64,000 nucleotides of DNA, from the NCBI GenBank assembly GCA_031081715.1, contig JAVHMA010000007.1, positions 1 through 64,000 of the forward strand. The letters run 5' to 3'. Shown here in pieces: positions 15,113 through 22,592 of this stretch; the first letter of the stretch is position 1; the number at the start of each line of letters is the position of its first letter. The translations under genes were made by a program, and so were the position numbers. Origin of the DNA: Armatimonadota bacterium. Lineage in GTDB: Bacteria > Sysuimicrobiota > Sysuimicrobiia > Sysuimicrobiales > Humicultoraceae. A model generated the notes under the pieces. It worked only from the letters and a program-made list of their open reading frames with translations. It had not been told where the DNA came from and did no database searches.

Positions 15113-16483
15113 GTGGCCGCCGCGGACCCCCTGCAGGTGGGTCTGGTGCCCATCGTCCGCCCGCTGTTTCGCGGCGCGCGCCTGAACCTGGCGGAGCGAA
15201 GCGCGCGCACACTCGCCGCGCTCGGCCCGGCGTTGGGTTTCACCGTCGCGTACGTGGCCCCGCCGGTGGCCAGCGCGGAGGACGCCGCCGCGGCGGCGGC
15301 GGCGCTCACAGCCCGCCACCGGACCGGCGGACTCGACCTGGCGATGGTCCTCCACGTGACGTTCGCCACCGGCGAGGTCACCGCGCCGCTGCTCGCGGCG
15401 CCCGTGCCGCTCGGCCTCTGGGCGATCCGCGAGGTCGAGCCGACCGGACCCCTGCCCCAGAATGCGCTGTGCGGCGCGCACCTCAGCCTGAGCCTGCCGA
15501 CCTCGCGCGCCCTCCCGGTGAAGTGGTTCTACGGCGACGTGGCGGAGGTGGCATTCCGCCGGCGCTTGGAGGTGACACTGCGCGCGCTGCGCGGTGTGCG
15601 GGCGGTCCGGGACGCTCGGGTGCTGTGGGTCGGCGGGGTGGCCCCCGGGTTTGCGCGGCTCGAATCGCTCCCCGACCTGCCGGTGGTCGTCGAACGACGG
15701 CCGCTGGAGGTTGCGTTCGACGCGCTGCGCGCGGTGGACGAGGCCGCGGTGGACGCCCGACTGGAGTCGCTGGACGAACCGTCGGCCCTTTCGCACGAGG
15801 ACTTGCGCGGGACGGTCCGCATGGAACTGGCGCTGGAGGCCCTGGCCCGGGGCTACGACGCGGTGGCGCTCAGGTGCTGGCCCGAGATCCCGGACGGCGC
15901 CGGCGTGCAGACGTGTTCAGCGTACGCGCGCCTGGCCGACCGCGGCTGCCTCTTCGCCTGCGAGGGCGACGCCGCCGGCGTCATCTCGATGCTCGCGGTC
16001 GCCGCGGTCACCGGACGGCCGGCGATCCTGGTCGACCTCTCGGCCGCCGATGACCAGGGACTCCTGTTCTGGCACTGCGGCAACGCGGCGGCGGCATGGG
16101 CCGCGGACGGCCGCACGCGTCTGGCGCCTCACTTCAACCGCGGCATCCCGGCGGTCCGCGAGATGCGCCTGACGCCGGGAGGGGCCTGCGGGCTGCGTTT
16201 TCTCGAAGGACGCCGGGCGGTGGTCTATGCCGGCAGGGTACTCGACCGGGAGGACGGGTACGATGGCGTCAGCGGATGGATCGGTGACCTGCGGTGGGCC
16301 GGCCGCCCGATCGGCCCGGACGGATTCCTGGCGAGCGTGCTGAACCGGCGGCTCCCGCACCACCTCGTGTGGGGTCGCGGCGACGAGGAGGCCGCGCTGC
16401 TGGAGCTGTGCGCATGGCTCGGCCACGTGCCGCTGGAGGCCGACCCCGAGGACCTTACGCTGCGGTGGACCAATGCGGGCTAA
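15113..16483 (+). CDS. L-fucose/L-arabinose isomerase-like protein
   Basis: 456 residues from GTG 15113; the longer open frame upstream overlaps the permeases and is not used. The protein resembles the COG2407 fucose/arabinose isomerase-like group. It has an N-terminal Rossmann-like half (LGFTVAYVAPPVASAEDA) and a C-terminal half with ALRCWPEIPDGAGVQTCSAYARL, FACEGDAAGVISML, DLSAADDQGLLFWHCGNA and a late APHF histidine. Glu, Asp and His in these motifs correspond to the Mn2+ site of the aldose-ketose isomerases. It probably interconverts an aldose and a ketose delivered by the upstream importer and released by the GH31 enzyme. The 3' end overlaps the next gene by 11 bases. Confidence 0.75.
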   Translation: MAAADPLQVGLVPIVRPLFRGARLNLAERSARTLAALGPALGFTVAYVAPPVASAEDAAAAAAALTARHRTGGLDLAMVLHVTFATGEVTAPLLAAPVPLGLWAIREVEPTGPLPQNALCGAHLSLSLPTSRALPVKWFYGDVAEVAFRRRLEVTLRALRGVRAVRDARVLWVGGVAPGFARLESLPDLPVVVERRPLEVAFDALRAVDEAAVDARLESLDEPSALSHEDLRGTVRMELALEALARGYDAVALRCWPEIPDGAGVQTCSAYARLADRGCLFACEGDAAGVISMLAVAAVTGRPAILVDLSAADDQGLLFWHCGNAAAAWAADGRTRLAPHFNRGIPAVREMRLTPGGACGLRFLEGRRAVVYAGRVLDREDGYDGVSGWIGDLRWAGRPIGPDGFLASVLNRRLPHHLVWGRGDEEAALLELCAWLGHVPLEADPEDLTLRWTNAG

Positions 16484-18671
16484 CGTGGGGCTGGAGCCCG
16501 GATCGCTGCGGCCGCTGGAGACCTTCACCCTACGGGCGTCCACGTCCGACGGCGCCCGCTTGGCCACGGCGCCCGCCGACCTGGAGGTGTCGGCCTACGC
16601 ACCGGGCATCTTCAGGGTCCGCGGCCTGGCGCGAGGATGCGCCCCTGGCCCAGACTACGGCGTGCTCGTCGGCCGAGCCGAACGCTCCGGGCGGGTGCGC
16701 GTCACCGCCGCCGCCGGCGCCGTCCGCCTCGAGGCCACGGGGCCGGACGGCGCGCCGCTGGCCCTCGAGGTAGACTCGACGCCGGTGCGGGTGCGCCTGG
16801 TCCGCGGCGGCCGCACGCTCCTCGAGTCCAGCACCGACGGGCACCTGCGCGGCGGGCTGCGTCTCCCGACGCTCGCGCTCGAAGGGGACGCCGCGCCCGG
16901 GTGGTGGGCCGCGTTCGCGCTGCGCAGCGGCGAGCCCGTCTACGGCCTGGGCGAGGGATTCGGTCCCCTGAACCGTCGTGGGCAGCTTGTCACCTCGTGG
17001 GTGGCCGACGCGCTCGGTGTGAACAGCGCGCTTTCCTACAAGCACGCGCCCTTCGCCTGGAGCCCGGAGGGCTGGGGGCTCTTCGTCCACACCACGGCGC
17101 GCGTTCACCACGGCGTCGGCTACCCGCAGTGGTCGCAGCGCAGCTACGTGGTCCGCGTCGAGGAGCCAGTGCTGGACCTGTTCCTCATGGCGGGCGAGGA
17201 GCCCGCGGCGATCCTCGAGCGCTACACGTGGCTCACCGGCCGCGCGTCGCTACCGCCCCGCTGGAGCTATGGGGCGTGGATGTCGCGCGCCTGGTACCGC
17301 ACGGCCGCCGAGGCCCTGGATGCCGCGCGCGGTCTGCGCACGCGGCGCATCCCCTGCGACGTCCTCACGCTGGACGGCCGCGCTTGGCTCGTGGTCGAGA
17401 CCCGCTTCGGCTTCGAGTGGGACCGCGCGCGTTACCCCGACCCCGAGGCGTTCGCGCGCGAGCTGCATGCGCTGGGCCTGCGGCTGTGCGTGTGGGAGTA
17501 CCCCTACGTGTCCGTGCACAACCCGCTGTTCCAGGACCTGGCGGACCGCGGCTACCTCCTCCGCACCGCGGGCGGCGCGCCCTACGTGTACGAGTGGGAC
17601 CCGCGGCCCTTCGGCACGCTGCTGTCGCAACTGCCGCCGAGCGGCATCGTGGACTTCACGAACGCCGAGGCCGCTGCCTGGTACCGGGATGCGCACCGGA
17701 AGCTGTTCGCGCAGGGCGTCGACGTGCTGAAGAGCGACTTCGGCGAGCAGGTACCCGAGGACGCGGTCGCGTCCAACGGGGACCGCGGCGCGCGGCTGCA
17801 CAACGCGTACCCGCTGCTCTACAACCGCTGTGTCTTCGAGGCCACCGAGGAGCACGCGCCCGGCGCCGCGCTGGTCTGGGCGCGCTCCGGCTGGGCCGGC
17901 AGCCAGCGCTACCCCATTCAGTGGGGCGGCGACCCGCAGAGCGACTGGGAGGGACTGGCCGCCAGCATCCGCGGCGGCCTGTCCTGGGGCGCGAGCGGCG
18001 CCCCGTTCTACAGCCACGACATCGGTGGCTTCTACCACACCACGCCAGCGGCGCTCCCCGACCCCGAGCTGTACATCCGGTGGGCCCAGGCCGGTGTGCT
18101 CTGCTCGCACACGCGCTTCCACGGCACGAGCCCGCGCGAGCCGTGGCACTACGGCGACGATGCCGAGCGTATCGTGCGCGACTGGCTGCGGTGGCGCTAC
18201 CGCCTCATTCCCTACCTGCAGGCGTGCGCGCTGGAGGCGCACCGCCTGGGCTTGCCGGTGATGCGCGCGATGGCCGTGGCGTTCCCGTATGACCGCGCGT
18301 CATGGGCGTTCGAGCAGCAGTATCTCTTGGGTCCTTCGCTGCTGGTCGCGCCGGTGGTCGTCCCGGGCGGCCGCGTGCAGGTCTACCTGCCGACCGGCGG
18401 CTGGTACGAGGTGCCCACAGGCGTGCGCCACCAAGGGCCGGCCGTGCTCGACCTCACCGTGCCGATCGACCGGGCGCCGATCTTCGGCCGCGAAGGGTAT
18501 CTGCTGCCGCTCGGACCTGAGGTCCAGCACACCGGAGAACTCGGACCGGACCCCCACGTCGAGGAAGTGTGGGCGTTCGGCCCACCCGCGCAACCCCTCG
18601 AGTTACCCGGGATGTCACTTTCGGCTGACCTGGGCACGATGCCGTCCGGCGTCCACCTGCGGCGCTGGTAG
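16473..18671 (+). CDS. Glycoside hydrolase family 31 (alpha-xylosidase/alpha-glucosidase-like)
   Basis: 732 residues. An N-terminal beta-sandwich leads to SGEPVYGLGEGFGPLNRRG, then the (beta/alpha)8 barrel. The nucleophile is D422 in LKSDFGEQVPEDA and the acid/base is D487 in WGGDPQSDW. HDIGGFYHTTP and HTRFHGTSPREPW follow, as in YicI-type GH31 enzymes, and a C-terminal beta domain ends the protein. No signal peptide is seen, so it acts in the cytoplasm on imported alpha-linked glycosides, releasing an aldose for the FucI-like isomerase. The barrel insert TLDGRAWLVVETRFGFEW differs from YicI. Sulfoquinovosidases are also GH31, but I cannot identify their sulfonate-binding residues here. Confidence 0.92.
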   Translation: MRANVGLEPGSLRPLETFTLRASTSDGARLATAPADLEVSAYAPGIFRVRGLARGCAPGPDYGVLVGRAERSGRVRVTAAAGAVRLEATGPDGAPLALEVDSTPVRVRLVRGGRTLLESSTDGHLRGGLRLPTLALEGDAAPGWWAAFALRSGEPVYGLGEGFGPLNRRGQLVTSWVADALGVNSALSYKHAPFAWSPEGWGLFVHTTARVHHGVGYPQWSQRSYVVRVEEPVLDLFLMAGEEPAAILERYTWLTGRASLPPRWSYGAWMSRAWYRTAAEALDAARGLRTRRIPCDVLTLDGRAWLVVETRFGFEWDRARYPDPEAFARELHALGLRLCVWEYPYVSVHNPLFQDLADRGYLLRTAGGAPYVYEWDPRPFGTLLSQLPPSGIVDFTNAEAAAWYRDAHRKLFAQGVDVLKSDFGEQVPEDAVASNGDRGARLHNAYPLLYNRCVFEATEEHAPGAALVWARSGWAGSQRYPIQWGGDPQSDWEGLAASIRGGLSWGASGAPFYSHDIGGFYHTTPAALPDPELYIRWAQAGVLCSHTRFHGTSPREPWHYGDDAERIVRDWLRWRYRLIPYLQACALEAHRLGLPVMRAMAVAFPYDRASWAFEQQYLLGPSLLVAPVVVPGGRVQVYLPTGGWYEVPTGVRHQGPAVLDLTVPIDRAPIFGREGYLLPLGPEVQHTGELGPDPHVEEVWAFGPPAQPLELPGMSLSADLGTMPSGVHLRRW

Positions 18672-18703
18672 CACGGCCGAGGCACGCCCGCCGTACTCGC
18701 AGC

Positions 18704-21199
18704 TCACGGCGTGGCCGGCACCCAGCCCAGCGCCACCAGTTGCACGACGACCCCGCCGCGGCACGGCGCGATCGGCACCCGCTCCAGCGGGTCGGTCGCG
18801 GGATCACCGCTAGCACCGACGCGCCGCACCTCGGCCGCCACCTGCGCCTCGACCTCGGCGAGCTGGCGGCGGACCAGCTCGACGGTCTCCTGCGCCCGGC
18901 GGACATCCTTGGCTTCCTTGTAGGCCCGGGTGGCGCCGCGGGCCGCGGTGGTGGCGCGGCCCAGGGTGCCGGCGCTCGCCGCGCGACGGCCGACCAGCGC
19001 GCCGAGCAGGGTCGCGCCCATCGAGACCGCGGTCTGCACCTGCTGCTGCTGCGCCTGGAGCTGCTCGCGCGCCAGGGCCTGCTCGGCCCGGCGCAGCCGC
19101 TCCTGCAGCGCCGCCAGCCTGGCCCCGTGCTTCTCCCGGAGCCGCTCAACCGCGGCGTCGCGGCGCTCGCGCCATGCGTCCTGCAGCCGGATGCGGAACG
19201 TGCGCTCCGGCTCTCCGTCCTCCGAGACGAGCCCGGTGCCGGGGTGGCGCCACCGCTCGATGCGTCGTGTCTGGAGGATCCAGCGGGCGAAGTCCTTCGT
19301 CCACCCCTCGTATGACTTCGGCCGGCTGGCGGCCGGCGGTGGGGGCTCAAATGTCGCGCCGGGCGCCGGATCAGCCTCCACCTCGGCCACCCCGACTTCG
19401 GTATCGCGCGCCGCATCCCACGCGAGCGTCACGACGCCGGCGCGCATCGGCACGAGCACCGAGATGTCGCGCACGACGTCCACGCCAAACCTGGCATCCT
19501 CAAAGTGCACCCTTGCCGAGGCCAGCAGGTGCGGCTCGTAGTGCACGGGCCCGGTGGACGGCAGGCGCGCGGGCAGGAAGACCTGGCGGATCTCCGGCGG
19601 CAGCACGGGCCTGGACCCAACGGGCACCTCGACAGCGCGACCAGGGCCCGCGAGCCGCTCGCCCCCCACCCCGACCGGCGGCGCGTCCGCGCGCACCGCG
19701 GCCGACGCACCCCGCGCCTCGGCCGTCCGAGGGAGAGCGGACGCGGACGGGGCCCCGCCGGCCAGGTGGGGCTCCATGAGGCGCCGCACCTGGTCGCGCG
19801 TCAGCGGACCGCGCAGGTACGACATGGCCCACCGCGTCTCGAAGAGCAGCGGCGCCGCCTCGTGCACGTTGTGCAGCAGGAACACCCGCTTGCCCAACCC
19901 CGAGAGCGTGGCGTCGATGCGGGCGCGCTCGAAGGCGCCGCCTGCTGATGCCGCCACGCCTTCCAGCCCATCGAGCACCCGGGCCTTGTCGCGTTCGGTC
20001 TGCAGCCGTCCCAAAAACCAGGTACCGGCGTTGGCCAGCCCCTTGTAGTCCAGGTCCACGGGGTTCTGGGTCGCGAGCACGACGCCCAGCCCGAAGGCGC
20101 GCGCCTGTTTGAGCAGCGCGAGCAGCGGACCCTTCGACGGCGGGTTGGCCACCGGCGGGAAGAACCCGAAGACCTCGTCCATGTAGAGCAGCGCGCGGAG
20201 CGTGGTCGTGCCCGACTGGCCGCGCATCCACCCCACCACCTGTGCCAGCAGCAGCGCCACGAAAAACATGCGCTCCGCGTCCGAGAGGTGCGCCAGGTAG
20301 ATGACCGACACCCGCGGGCCACCGGCCGGTGTGTGCAGCAACCGGTCCACGTCGAGGGGCTCCCCCTCCGTCCACGCAGCAAACCCGGGCGCGGCAAGCA
20401 GGTTGTTGAGGCGGACCGCGAGCTGGAAGCGCTCAGGCGACGGAAAGAACGTCTCCAGGTCGAGGACACCGACCCGGGCGACCGGCGGCGCCTGAATCTG
20501 GTGGATCAGCGCCGGCAGGTCGAGGTCCACGCCATCGCGCCAGGCCGCCTCGAGGATCGTCGCAACCAAGATGTGCTCGCGGCTCTGGAGGGGATCCGCG
20601 GCCAGGCCGACCAGCCCGAGCAGCCCGGTGGCGGTCACCCCGACGCGCTCGGCCAGCGCCTCGCGGTCGGCGCGCACCGCAGCCGGCGGCGCGGCGAACG
20701 AGCGCAGCAGCGAGACCGGCAGCCCGGCGGTGCTCCCGGGCGTGTAGATCGCGAAGTCCGCGGCCTCGCGCAGGCGCCGGATGCGGGTGCCATCCTGGCC
20801 CCACTCGGCGAGCCCCCGGGCCCACAGCGCGGCCTGTTCCTGCGCGTACGCGTCCACGGAGAGGCCGCGCTGGCGCGCGTCGTCCGCGTTCACCCAGGGG
20901 AGGAAGTCATCGGGCCGCAGCTCGGGGAAGGTGAGCAGCAGGTTCGTCAAGTCGCCTTTCGGGTCGATCACGATCGCCGGCACACCGTCGAGCGCGGCCT
21001 CCTCGAGCAGGCACACCCCGAGCCCGGTCTTGCCGCTGCCGGTCATTCCGATGCAGACGGCGTGCGTGACGAGATCGCGCGCGTCGTAGAGGACCGGCTG
21101 GGCCAGCGCGCCGCCGTCGGCGTCCAGGGCGCGGCCGAGGTAGAAGACGCCGAGCCCCTCGTAGCCCGACGGCACAGACGGCGCGCGGCGCGACGGCAC
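18704..21199 (-). CDS. HerA/VirB4-like ATP-binding protein with C-terminal coiled coil
   Basis: 831 residues from GTG 21199. The Walker A motif GMTGSGKT is at residues 51-58, the Walker B is in ALLYMDEVFGFFPP near residue 340, and LATQNPVDLDYKG follows, as in HerA/TraG-type P-loop ATPases. After about residue 560 come a Pro/Ala-rich linker and a conserved extension. Next is a long coiled coil (RDAAVERLREKHGARLAALQ, then RLRRAEQALAREQLQAQQQQ) and a short beta-rich end. HerA relatives move DNA or protein chains; the exact job is unknown. An open frame extends upstream over mscL but MscL is clearly coding there. The start lies 5 bases after the mscL stop with a poor ribosome-binding site, suggesting coupled translation. 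Confidence 0.88.
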   Translation of the reverse strand: MPSRRAPSVPSGYEGLGVFYLGRALDADGGALAQPVLYDARDLVTHAVCIGMTGSGKTGLGVCLLEEAALDGVPAIVIDPKGDLTNLLLTFPELRPDDFLPWVNADDARQRGLSVDAYAQEQAALWARGLAEWGQDGTRIRRLREAADFAIYTPGSTAGLPVSLLRSFAAPPAAVRADREALAERVGVTATGLLGLVGLAADPLQSREHILVATILEAAWRDGVDLDLPALIHQIQAPPVARVGVLDLETFFPSPERFQLAVRLNNLLAAPGFAAWTEGEPLDVDRLLHTPAGGPRVSVIYLAHLSDAERMFFVALLLAQVVGWMRGQSGTTTLRALLYMDEVFGFFPPVANPPSKGPLLALLKQARAFGLGVVLATQNPVDLDYKGLANAGTWFLGRLQTERDKARVLDGLEGVAASAGGAFERARIDATLSGLGKRVFLLHNVHEAAPLLFETRWAMSYLRGPLTRDQVRRLMEPHLAGGAPSASALPRTAEARGASAAVRADAPPVGVGGERLAGPGRAVEVPVGSRPVLPPEIRQVFLPARLPSTGPVHYEPHLLASARVHFEDARFGVDVVRDISVLVPMRAGVVTLAWDAARDTEVGVAEVEADPAPGATFEPPPPAASRPKSYEGWTKDFARWILQTRRIERWRHPGTGLVSEDGEPERTFRIRLQDAWRERRDAAVERLREKHGARLAALQERLRRAEQALAREQLQAQQQQVQTAVSMGATLLGALVGRRAASAGTLGRATTAARGATRAYKEAKDVRRAQETVELVRRQLAEVEAQVAAEVRRVGASGDPATDPLERVPIAPCRGGVVVQLVALGWVPATP

Positions 21200-21204
21200 G
21201 GAGG

Positions 21205-21636
21205 TCAGGCCAGCCCCGAGGTGCAGTAGGGGCAGCGGGTTGCCACCAGTGGAATGATCATGCCGCAGTACGGGCACGTCGTGGTCGTCGCGGCCGCGGG
21301 CGCCTCCTGTCGGCGGAAGCGGTTGACCACCCGCACCACCTGGAACACCGCGAAGGCCACGATGAAGAAGTTGACGACGGTGTTCAGGAACGCACCGTAC
21401 GCGATGACCGGCGCGCCGGCCTCGCGCGCCGCGCGCAGCGACGGATACGCCTGGTCGGACAGGTCGAGGAACAGGGCGCCGAAGTCGATGCGGCCGAGCA
21501 GCAACCCGAGCGGCGGCATCAGCACGTCGTTCACCAGCGAGGTCACAACCGCGCCGAAGGCTGCGCCGATGATGAGCCCGACCGCCAGATCGACCATGTT
21601 GCCTCGCACGGCGAACTCGCGAAACTCTCTCAGCAT
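21205..21636 (-). CDS. mscL: Large-conductance mechanosensitive channel with zinc ribbon
   Basis: 143 residues. N-terminal EFREFAVRGNMVDLAVGLII (amphipathic helix plus first membrane helix), NDVLMPPLGLLLGRIDF, and the second helix AYGAFLNTVVNFFIVAFAVF are diagnostic for MscL. The C terminus adds a zinc ribbon, C121-x2-C124 and C135-x2-C138 (CPYCGM, RCPYCTS), in place of the usual charged bundle. MscL opens under membrane tension to release solutes after osmotic downshock. ATG 21636 has GGAGGG upstream at 6-base spacing. It is the first gene of a two-gene operon with the HerA-like ATPase. Confidence 0.95.
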   Translation of the reverse strand: MLREFREFAVRGNMVDLAVGLIIGAAFGAVVTSLVNDVLMPPLGLLLGRIDFGALFLDLSDQAYPSLRAAREAGAPVIAYGAFLNTVVNFFIVAFAVFQVVRVVNRFRRQEAPAAATTTTCPYCGMIIPLVATRCPYCTSGLA

Positions 21637-21780
21637 TGAGGACCCTCCGCAGCGGCGCAACGAGGTGAGGTGCGACTTCCATCCCCAGAGGCGGCCTTCC
21701 TCCACCCGACGGACACCACACGGCCGCACACGGCGGCAGGCGCCGCACTCCGAAATCGCGTGCTCGCGTGGAGACCGACC

Positions 21781-21806
21781 GTGTATAATCGTGCAGAGAC
21801 ATACAC
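21781..21806 (+). promoter_or_regulatory. Consensus -10 promoter with overlapping inverted repeat, upstream of aroM
   Basis: A perfect TATAAT (21784-21789) lies 76 bases before ATG 21865 in the divergent mscL/aroM gap. The -35 region about 17 bases upstream (near 21761) is poor. The arms GTGTAT (21781-21786) and ATACAC (21801-21806) form an inverted repeat with 14 bases between them that overlaps the -10 element, a typical operator position. No regulator gene is adjacent. Apart from this the 21637-21864 gap shows nothing else that I can name. Confidence 0.55.
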
Positions 21807-21864
21807 GCGACCGATGCTTTCCGCAGTCTCGGTACCGCGCGGTCTCTGTGCCCGGGAGGTGGCG

Positions 21865-22563
21865 ATGGACACGATAGCCATGATCACCGTGGGGCAGGCC
21901 CCGCGTGACGATCTGGTCCCGTTCATGGAAGAGGTCTTCAGCCGCAAGGTCGCCATCCTCCAGGCCGGCGTGCTCGACGGCCACAGCCGCGAGGCGATGG
22001 CCGACCTGGCCCCCGATGCCGACGAGGTGGGCATCGTGGCACGGCTCCAGGACGGCTCCAACACCCTGCTCTCGCACCGCAAGATCCTCCCGCGGGTGCA
22101 GGCGCTCGTGGACCGCGTGGTGGCCGCGGGCGCTGAGCTGGTCGTGATCCTCTGCGGGGCCGACTGGTCCGCGCTGCGCTCGCCGGTCCTGATCGTCAAC
22201 CCCGGCAAGGTCTTCCCGGCCGTCGTCTCGGCCCTGGCCTCCGGATGGCGGCTGGGCGTCATCAAGCCGTCGGCCGGGCAGATCGAGCAGGCCCGCTCGC
22301 AGTTCGCGCGACGCGGCATCGACGCGGTGGTGGTCGCCGCGTCCCCATACACCGGCGAGCAGCGCCTGCGCGACGTGCGGGGCGCGGCCGAGGAGCTGCG
22401 TCGCGCTCGGGTCGACCTGGTCTGGATGACCTGCGTGGGCATGGACGAGGCGATGCGCGCGGTCGTACGCCAGGTCACCGGGAAGCCAGTGATCCTCGCG
22501 CGGACGATCCTGGCGCGCGTGATCGACGAGTTCCTGTCGGCGGAGCGCGTCCCCGTCGCGTAG
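21865..22563 (+). CDS. aroM: AroM family protein
   Basis: 232 residues. MITVGQAPRDDLVPFMEE at the N terminus, the DGSNTLLSHRKILPRVQ segment and the VWMTCVGMDEAMRAVVR block match the AroM family. The fold is related to Asp/Glu/hydantoin racemases; no reaction is established. ATG 21865 has GGGAGGTGG upstream. It heads an operon with an M28 peptidase homologue, an enolase-superfamily enzyme and a peptide-type ABC transporter. This context points to amino-acid or small-peptide metabolism, perhaps racemisation, rather than to the aromatic pathway for which AroM is named. Confidence 0.85.
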   Translation: MDTIAMITVGQAPRDDLVPFMEEVFSRKVAILQAGVLDGHSREAMADLAPDADEVGIVARLQDGSNTLLSHRKILPRVQALVDRVVAAGAELVVILCGADWSALRSPVLIVNPGKVFPAVVSALASGWRLGVIKPSAGQIEQARSQFARRGIDAVVVAASPYTGEQRLRDVRGAAEELRRARVDLVWMTCVGMDEAMRAVVRQVTGKPVILARTILARVIDEFLSAERVPVA

Positions 22564-22592
22564 CCTGACCCGATCCTGCGAGGAGGACGCCG

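Noticed and set aside
16473-18671. Direct naming of the GH31 gene as sulfoquinovosidase (yihQ)
   Set aside because: The catalytic Asp residues fit all GH31; I could not find the characteristic sulfonate-binding residues and the barrel motifs resemble YicI-type enzymes.
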